Positions 59,634-64,000 of a DNA stretch of 64,000 bases are shown here, piece by piece. Made by a program: the position numbers and the translations under genes. Source of the stretch: UBA6100 sp049658145. GTDB lineage: Bacteria; Actinomycetota; Coriobacteriia; Anaerosomatales; Anaerosomataceae. The notes below the pieces were generated by a model that was not told where the DNA came from, did no database searches, and saw only the letters and a list, made by a program, of their open reading frames with translations. Where the stretch lies: the NCBI GenBank assembly GCA_049658145.1, contig JBASOJ010000095.1, positions 1 to 64,000 of the forward strand. The letters run 5' to 3'. Position 1 is the stretch's first letter; each line of letters begins with the position of its first letter.

Positions 59634-60416
59634 ATGGCCTCATCCGGTCCGCCGAGCAAGGAGCCCGCCATCGCGCCGAACGACGCTTCAGCCGTACCCT
59701 CGGTCATCGCCGAGGCGCGCACGGGGCTGCGCACCCTGCAGGCGCCGCTGCAGGCCGGACTCGTGCTCGACGACTCGGCGCATGCGTTCCTCGGCTCGCT
59801 CTTCCTCATCAGGTGTGCCCGCAACCTGGCCGCCGTCCTCACACTGTGCGAGGCGGGATGGGCACCCGAGGCGCAGACGCTCCTGCGTGCCATGGTCGAA
59901 GACATGGTCACCGTGAGCTACATCTCCACGGACCCCGTGGCGCTCGCCGCGAAGTGGCTCGGCTTCGAGAACCGGCGGCTGCCCGGACCGGAAGAGCTCA
60001 TCGCAGCCTTCACGGGGGCGGAGGCACCCGAGCGCGAGGATCGGCCGAAGTACGAGCGCTGGACGCGCCTGAGTTTCAACGCCATGGCCGAACGAGCCGA
60101 CACGGTCGTGCCGGGCCTGACCGAGTACCTCGGCTATGTGTACCCGATCCTGTCGGACCGCGCGCACGGCAACACCTCGGCGAGCGGCCTGTACGTGCAT
60201 GTTCGTCCGGACGGCACCGTCGAGCCCCTGTTCCACCCCTCGACGAACCAGGTAGCGATCACGGTGTGCAACGCGGTCACGGCTGCGCTGACGACCGCCG
60301 ACCGGGCCAAAGCGCTCGGTGTGGAGATCGAGCTGGAGCCGATCGAGGAGGCCGAGCGCCGCATCTACGAGGCGTGCGGCATGCCGCCCGGAACCGTACC
60401 GGACATCACAGGATGA
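59634..60416 (+). CDS. DUF5677-like protein
   Basis: The protein has 260 residues, mostly helical. The segment E-A-Q-T-L-L-R-A-M-V-E-D-M-V-T-V-S-Y and later D-R-A-H-G-N-T-S-A-S-G match DUF5677, whose conserved R-x-H and helical core suggest a nucleic-acid or phage-related role but have no proven function. The start ATG 59634 has GAGG nearby. It is divergent from the hydrolase gene. Confidence 0.75.
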   Translation: MASSGPPSKEPAIAPNDASAVPSVIAEARTGLRTLQAPLQAGLVLDDSAHAFLGSLFLIRCARNLAAVLTLCEAGWAPEAQTLLRAMVEDMVTVSYISTDPVALAAKWLGFENRRLPGPEELIAAFTGAEAPEREDRPKYERWTRLSFNAMAERADTVVPGLTEYLGYVYPILSDRAHGNTSASGLYVHVRPDGTVEPLFHPSTNQVAITVCNAVTAALTTADRAKALGVEIELEPIEEAERRIYEACGMPPGTVPDITG

Positions 60417-60441
60417 CGATAACCACCTGATGCGGTATACT
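60413..60441 (+). promoter_or_regulatory. Strong promoter placing ATG 60450 at or near +1
   Basis: ATGACG (60413-60418) and TATACT (60436-60441) are separated by 17 bases. The first base of ATG 60450 is the ninth base after the -10, so a leaderless transcript is possible. The -35 overlaps the end of the DUF5677 gene. Confidence 0.55.
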
Positions 60442-60449
60442 GTGCCCCG

Positions 60450-60674
60450 ATGGGGCACTCCATGTTGCGATATCCCCGCCCGGCCCGCCGGCTCGACGGA
60501 ACCGCCACCGGCCAGGTGCCCTTCTCTCCCCTTTCTCAACCGAGCCGTCTTGTTCCACGCGTGCGCCGTCACGGTATCGTCTGGTTCAAGCGACCCACCG
60601 TGTCTTACGCCTCGACGGTGCGGCTGCGCCCGGTGAAGCGGATCTTCACCACCCATCAGTACCTCGAGCTCTAG
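60450..60674 (+). CDS. Small basic hypothetical protein, possibly leaderless
   Basis: The protein has 74 residues and a very basic composition (R-R, R-V-R-R-H, R-L-R-P-V-K-R). No ribosome-binding site precedes it, but a promoter places its ATG near +1. Its stop shares CTAG with the convergent DUF192 gene. The function is unknown. An equally possible reading is that the promoter drives a short non-coding transcript. Confidence 0.45.
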   Translation: MGHSMLRYPRPARRLDGTATGQVPFSPLSQPSRLVPRVRRHGIVWFKRPTVSYASTVRLRPVKRIFTTHQYLEL

Positions 60675-61099
60675 CGCTCTTCGGCGTACCCGAGGACGTC
60701 CCCCACCGCGATTCCCTGCTCCCCGGCCCACCCCTGCGGGAGTTCGACCACGTAGGGGCACGGCCCGGGGCTTGAGACGAGACGCGTGTCGCCCGGATCG
60801 AGCGGCTCGATCGCGGTGATCGTGAGGTTCTCCCCCACGAACAACACGTCGATCGGAAAGGCGACCCGCTTCATGGCGAACGTTCGAACGATCGCATCGT
60901 CGTAGACGAAGAGCATGCCCGCGCCGTCCGGCAGGGAGTCGTACCCCTGGAGCCCACGCGAGCGCTCGTCATCGTCGTCGGCGAGGAACACCCGCACCTC
61001 GATGTCCCCGAGCGTGACAGTCGGCCCGGCATTCGCCGCGCAGCCGGCGACGAGCGCTGCCGCCAACGCGAACGAAACGATGCTCCGGAGCCGCGCCAT
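60671..61099 (-). CDS. DUF192 lipoprotein
   Basis: The protein has 142 residues from ATG 61099, which yields an ideal lipoprotein signal (L-V-A-G-C, Cys20). The mature part has V-F-L-A-D-D-D-D-E-R-S-R-G-L-Q-G, F-A-M-K-R-V-A-F-P-I-D-V-L-F and V-V-E-L-P-Q-G-W: the DUF192 fold. DUF192 proteins are small secreted beta-sandwich proteins of unknown role. Two upstream in-frame ATGs at 61132 and 61171 were rejected as they would disrupt the signal. Confidence 0.85.
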   Translation of the reverse strand: MARLRSIVSFALAAALVAGCAANAGPTVTLGDIEVRVFLADDDDERSRGLQGYDSLPDGAGMLFVYDDAIVRTFAMKRVAFPIDVLFVGENLTITAIEPLDPGDTRLVSSPGPCPYVVELPQGWAGEQGIAVGDVLGYAEER

Positions 61100-61219
61100 C
61101 CTGAACCCGACCTTTCCGTTGCCCGCTACCATCCGTCCCCATCCTACGTCACCGGGCCGTGTCCGGCGCACCGCGCAGCGGTATCATGTTCGAACGGCAG
61201 CACGAGCGGGAGGACACAC

Positions 61220-62170
61220 ATGGCAGGGCACGGAGGGTCGAAGGCGGCGGTCATCGCCGCAGTGATCGGCAACCTCATCATCGCGATCATCAAGTTCATC
61301 GCCGCGGCCATCACGGGCTCGTCGGCCATGATCTCCGAGGGGATCCACTCGCTCGTCGACACCGGTAACGGCGGCCTTCTGCTCCACGGGATGTCCCGCG
61401 CCAAGCGGCCGGCCGATGAAGGGCACCCGTTCGGCCACGGCAAGGCGCTGTACTTCTGGACGCTCGTGGTGTCGGTCTCGATCTTCGGCATAGGCGGCGG
61501 CATGTCGCTGTACGAGGGCATCTCGCACATCCGGCACGTCGCGCCGGAGGCCATCCACAGCGATCCGACCGCGAACTACATCGTGCTCGCGATCGCGCTT
61601 CTGGTCGAAGGCTGGTCGTTCAGTGTGGCGATGCGCGAGTTCATCAGGGCGAAGGGCGCGCAGGGCGCCTGGGAGTACATCCGCAACACCAAGGATCCGA
61701 GCACATACACCATCGTCCTCGAGGACAGCGCGGCGATGCTCGGCCTGGTCTTCGCCTTCCTCGGCGTCTTCTTCGGGCACCTGCTGCAGAACCCGTATCT
61801 GGACGGCGTCGCATCGATCGTCATCGGATTGCTGCTCATGGCGGTGGCCTTCGTCCTTGCGTTCGAGACCAAGGGCCTGCTGCTGGGTGAGGGCGTCGAC
61901 GCGGAGACGCTGGCGGACCTTAAGAGGCGTGTGGAGTCCGACCCCGCTATCGACCGCGCGGGGGACATCCTGACGATGTACATGGGACCGCACAACCTGC
62001 TCGTGAACCTGGGAGTTGCGTTCAAGCCCGGGACCACCGCCGAGGAGATGCACGACTCGATCCGTCGGGTGGAGCGCAACCTGCAGGAAGCGTACCCCGA
62101 GTGCACGCGAGTCTATATCGAGGCGGAGTCGCTGCCTAGAATGCAGGCCGCGAAGAACCTCGCGACCTGA
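61220..62170 (+). CDS. Cation diffusion facilitator (CDF) family transporter
   Basis: The protein has 316 residues with six membrane helices. TM2 has G-I-H-S-L-V-D-T (metal-site H-x3-D), followed by F-G-H-G-K-A-L-Y-F-W. The TM5 site reads E-D-S-A-A-M-L rather than H-x3-D, as in the ZnT9-like CDF branch, so the transported metal is uncertain (Zn, Mn or Fe). A cytosolic domain of about 90 residues ends the protein. GGGAGG precedes the ATG. Confidence 0.9.
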   Translation: MAGHGGSKAAVIAAVIGNLIIAIIKFIAAAITGSSAMISEGIHSLVDTGNGGLLLHGMSRAKRPADEGHPFGHGKALYFWTLVVSVSIFGIGGGMSLYEGISHIRHVAPEAIHSDPTANYIVLAIALLVEGWSFSVAMREFIRAKGAQGAWEYIRNTKDPSTYTIVLEDSAAMLGLVFAFLGVFFGHLLQNPYLDGVASIVIGLLLMAVAFVLAFETKGLLLGEGVDAETLADLKRRVESDPAIDRAGDILTMYMGPHNLLVNLGVAFKPGTTAEEMHDSIRRVERNLQEAYPECTRVYIEAESLPRMQAAKNLAT

Positions 62171-62184
62171 CTGGGGCACGCCGC

Positions 62185-62562
62185 TCAGTTGGCGGTGCAG
62201 GTCATATCGACCGAGGCGGCACCATCATTGATGAGCGCGAGGGCATCCTCGAGGCCGACCATCTTGTTGGTGCGATGGCGCCGGAGGCGGTCGCCGACGC
62301 CGGCGAGCCGCTGCACCTGCTCGAACCCGAGTTTGCTGAAGTGGAGCTGCTCCCACTCGTCACGGTTCTTGGTGGCCCAGAGTTCGCCGAGCAGCCACCG
62401 TAGGTTGGCGATGTCGTCGGAGGTCAGGTACAGCCAGTCGGCCTTGAGTCCGCTCCGGGCCCGCTCCACCGCGCGGTCGACCGCGCGCTGGCGGTTCACT
62501 TCATGGACGCGAATACCGAGGCTCTCGTCGTTCACGGTGTGTCGAAGCACGGGACACTCCAT
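62185..62562 (-). CDS. Hypothetical protein
   Basis: The protein has 125 residues from ATG 62562, the first start that gives a plausible N-terminus; no ribosome-binding site is visible, and longer frames to 62673 read through A+T-richer sequence. It is helical, with two Trp-rich stretches (D-W-L-Y-L-T-S-D-D-I and L-R-W-L-L-G-E-L-W) and a basic R-L-R-R-H-R-T-N-K segment. I do not recognise a family. Confidence 0.55.
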   Translation of the reverse strand: MECPVLRHTVNDESLGIRVHEVNRQRAVDRAVERARSGLKADWLYLTSDDIANLRWLLGELWATKNRDEWEQLHFSKLGFEQVQRLAGVGDRLRRHRTNKMVGLEDALALINDGAASVDMTCTAN

Positions 62563-62693
62563 TCGTGAATAACTATCGGGTCTGCTTGTGACATTCTTCA
62601 CAGCAAGCATTGTCCCTGCACGAATAAGGAAACCCGAGTAAGCATGAAGGAATGTTACTCTCGCATGCATCACGGGTGGCCGCGGAGCCGGTC

Positions 62694-63401
62694 CTAGCGA
62701 GTCTGCCCCATGAATCGCGCCACCACGGCATCGGCGGCCGCACGCACGAGGATCACCTCGGGGTCGATCTCAAGCGCATGCTCAAGCGGCTCGATGAGCC
62801 GGCCACCGCTGCGAAGGCTGAGCCACCTCAGACGACGCGCGAGCGGTTCCCACGGGCTCGTGCGGTTGCGGAACCACAACCAGACGAGGCTTGCAGAGAG
62901 CAGCGCGAACGGGATCATCCCGAGCCAGGACTCAACGGGGTACAGCACGATACCCGTCACGCAGAGCGCCGCGGCGGTTGCCAGCCAAACCAGCGGCGAG
63001 GGCTGGTTCATTACAAGGAAGATGAGCTTCGGGAGTTCGATCACCTCTCCGTGCGGCTCGAAGCCGATCTCCACCCGGCGCAGCCGGATGTAGACCGCGA
63101 GGGTGCCCCTGCGGCGGCGCATATCCCAGAGTGTCAGCAGCAAGAAGGATGCGACGAGCACGCCGGCTCCCCAGCGTGCCACGGTGCTTGCTTCGGAGAG
63201 GCCGGCCACGGTGGCCGCGCCGGCGGTGCCCGACGCCAGCACGTAAAGCGCCGGGATGCCCAGCACCGGCTCATCGAGGCGCGCATCGGCGACAACGTCC
63301 ACTCGCGATGAGAACAGGAAGCCCAGGCCGATCGGGTCGCGCAGGCCGGCGGCGAGCGTCAGCAGCGTGAAGGCGGCGAATCCGAGTGCGAAAGGAAGCA
63401 T
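62694..63401 (-). CDS. Hypothetical membrane protein
   Basis: The protein has 235 residues from ATG 63401 (AAGGA upstream). There are about five hydrophobic helices: two at the N-terminus, one in the middle (V-A-S-F-L-L-L-T-L-W) and two near 130-165. A soluble region follows with R-R-L-R-W-L-S-L-R and an Ala-rich C-terminus. No domain is recognised. It is divergent from the cytochrome gene downstream, so the 133-base gap holds both promoters. Confidence 0.7.
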   Translation of the reverse strand: MLPFALGFAAFTLLTLAAGLRDPIGLGFLFSSRVDVVADARLDEPVLGIPALYVLASGTAGAATVAGLSEASTVARWGAGVLVASFLLLTLWDMRRRRGTLAVYIRLRRVEIGFEPHGEVIELPKLIFLVMNQPSPLVWLATAAALCVTGIVLYPVESWLGMIPFALLSASLVWLWFRNRTSPWEPLARRLRWLSLRSGGRLIEPLEHALEIDPEVILVRAAADAVVARFMGQTR

Positions 63402-63534
63402 CCGAGGGTCCTTGTCGTGAGTGAGCCTACGGGGGGAATACGACCCCCTTCGCGCCACACCTGCATGGGACACGATACCGTTCGGCTACACTGAACCCAG
63501 GGGATACACTCGAGCGGCAAGGTGGCGATGTAAG

Positions 63535-64000
63535 ATGTCCCGTCTGAAGGACCTGTTCAGGAACCCGGCGAAACGGCCGCAGCTCGTGATGTGGCTGGGA
63601 ACGGCCGCGATCGTACTGGCTATCCTGGCGACCGGCAGCGTGCTCGGAACCTCCACCAACTGGTTCTGCACGGAGCCGTGCCACGGGGTGCACTACGACA
63701 ACACGCTCACGTTCAACGACGGCTCGCACGTGATGCAGTCGTGCATCGCCTGCCACGAGCCGGTGAACGGCAGCCCTCTCACCTTCGTGCTCATGAAGAT
63801 GGAGGTTGCCCCCGACCTCATCCCCACCGTGCTCGGCACCTTCCACCTGCCGATGAACGAGAACCACTCGGTGGCCTTCGCCATGCCCGAGGAGCAGTGC
63901 ACGCAGTGCCACACGATGGAGAACCGCACGCTCAGTCCTTCGGCGGGGATCATCATGGACCACGATGCGCATGCCGCCGAAGGCGTTACGTGCGTGTCGT
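63535..64000 (+). CDS. NapC/NirT-type multihaem cytochrome c (5' part, cut by window edge)
   Basis: At least 155 residues from ATG 63535, open to the end of the window. An uncleaved membrane anchor (about 17-38) is followed by haem motifs: C45-T-E-P-C49-H (CX3CH), C70-I-A-C73-H and C122-T-Q-C125-H, with a fourth starting at C153. The order, spacing and H-x-V-H-Y-D-N-T pattern fit NapC/NirT or NrfH-like quinol dehydrogenases that feed periplasmic reductases. AAGGTGG is upstream. The first motif shares the CX3CH spacing with the lipoprotein at 58342. Confidence 0.85.
   Translation, partial: MSRLKDLFRNPAKRPQLVMWLGTAAIVLAILATGSVLGTSTNWFCTEPCHGVHYDNTLTFNDGSHVMQSCIACHEPVNGSPLTFVLMKMEVAPDLIPTVLGTFHLPMNENHSVAFAMPEEQCTQCHTMENRTLSPSAGIIMDHDAHAAEGVTCVS

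Noticed and set aside
1..64000. CRISPR array
   Set aside because: I looked for regularly spaced 28-37 bp repeats, especially near the cas relic at 1-1000, and found none.

Overview
The window looks like chromosomal DNA of a high-GC, largely anaerobic actinobacterium. The gene content fits the class Coriobacteriia, perhaps its environmental OPB41/Anaerosomatales branch. This placement is an inference from hypCDE, a four-subunit pyruvate:ferredoxin oxidoreductase, an [FeFe]-hydrogenase-like sensor, NapC/NirT-type cytochromes with CX3CH haem motifs, and the SRP RNA-dnaX-ybaB-recR order. No 16S gene is present to confirm it. Genes are densely packed, many with 1-4 bp overlaps and GTG starts. No gene-free stretch exceeds 300 bases.

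Layout. 1-730: the end of an IS630-type transposase abutting a truncated cas1 and a cas2 killed by an 11-bp tandem duplication plus a nonsense codon. This is the relic of a type II-like CRISPR adaptation module with no array left in view. 800-6000 (+): an unexplained 20-bp inverted repeat, then hypC-hypD-hypE, a DMT permease and a phosphoglucose isomerase. 6088-9509 (-): acetate/solute:Na+ symporter with its small subunit, a universal stress protein and a phosphodiesterase. 9506-14375 (-): LytTR/LytS two-component pair, GNAT, TauE/SafE exporter and glycosyltransferase. 14428-20067 (-): one apparent operon of OmpR-type regulator, histidine kinase, QueT, an [FeFe]-hydrogenase-like/degenerate-GGDEF fusion, and the radical SAM protein AmrS. 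20138-25928 (-): asd-lysC, an HD-GYP receptor, and a PstS-like lipoprotein. 26064-29092 (-): porCDAB. 29277-32118 (-): recR, ybaB, dnaX and the SRP RNA.

32161-36226 (-): phosphoesterase, Acr3 arsenite efflux with ArsR, cold-shock protein, a cysteine-cluster protein, and an HTH/ATPase/STAS-like fusion. 36395-39738: acyl-CoA synthetase with an XRE-cupin regulator, a CheX-like protein and a small ORF. 39653-46401: polyphosphate cluster (ppk2, ppk1, ppx/gppA, CYTH, coiled-coil protein, CHAD). 46495-50738: several small or damaged genes, YaiI family, citrate synthase and a membrane protein. 50864-54159: a 1001-residue secreted beta-propeller-like protein and tRNA-Asp. 54353-57360 (+): HAMP-only membrane protein, B12-binding protein and a FtsX/MacB-type ABC transporter. 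57370-64000: DUF72, a CX3CH cytochrome lipoprotein, hydrolase, DUF5677, DUF192, CDF transporter, unknowns, and the start of a NapC/NirT multihaem cytochrome running off the end.

Working together: the genes point to acetate/pyruvate metabolism through ferredoxin (Por, ActP, acyl-CoA synthetase, citrate synthase), hydrogenase maturation and H2 or redox sensing, c-di-GMP signalling (HD-GYP, degenerate GGDEF), a polyphosphate economy and periplasmic multihaem electron transfer. The most unusual item is the hydrogenase-like/GGDEF fusion at 15490-17295. It has lost the proton-shuttle cysteine and the GGDEF catalytic glutamate but keeps an RxxD inhibitory-site motif, which suggests a redox or H2 sensor that binds rather than makes c-di-GMP.
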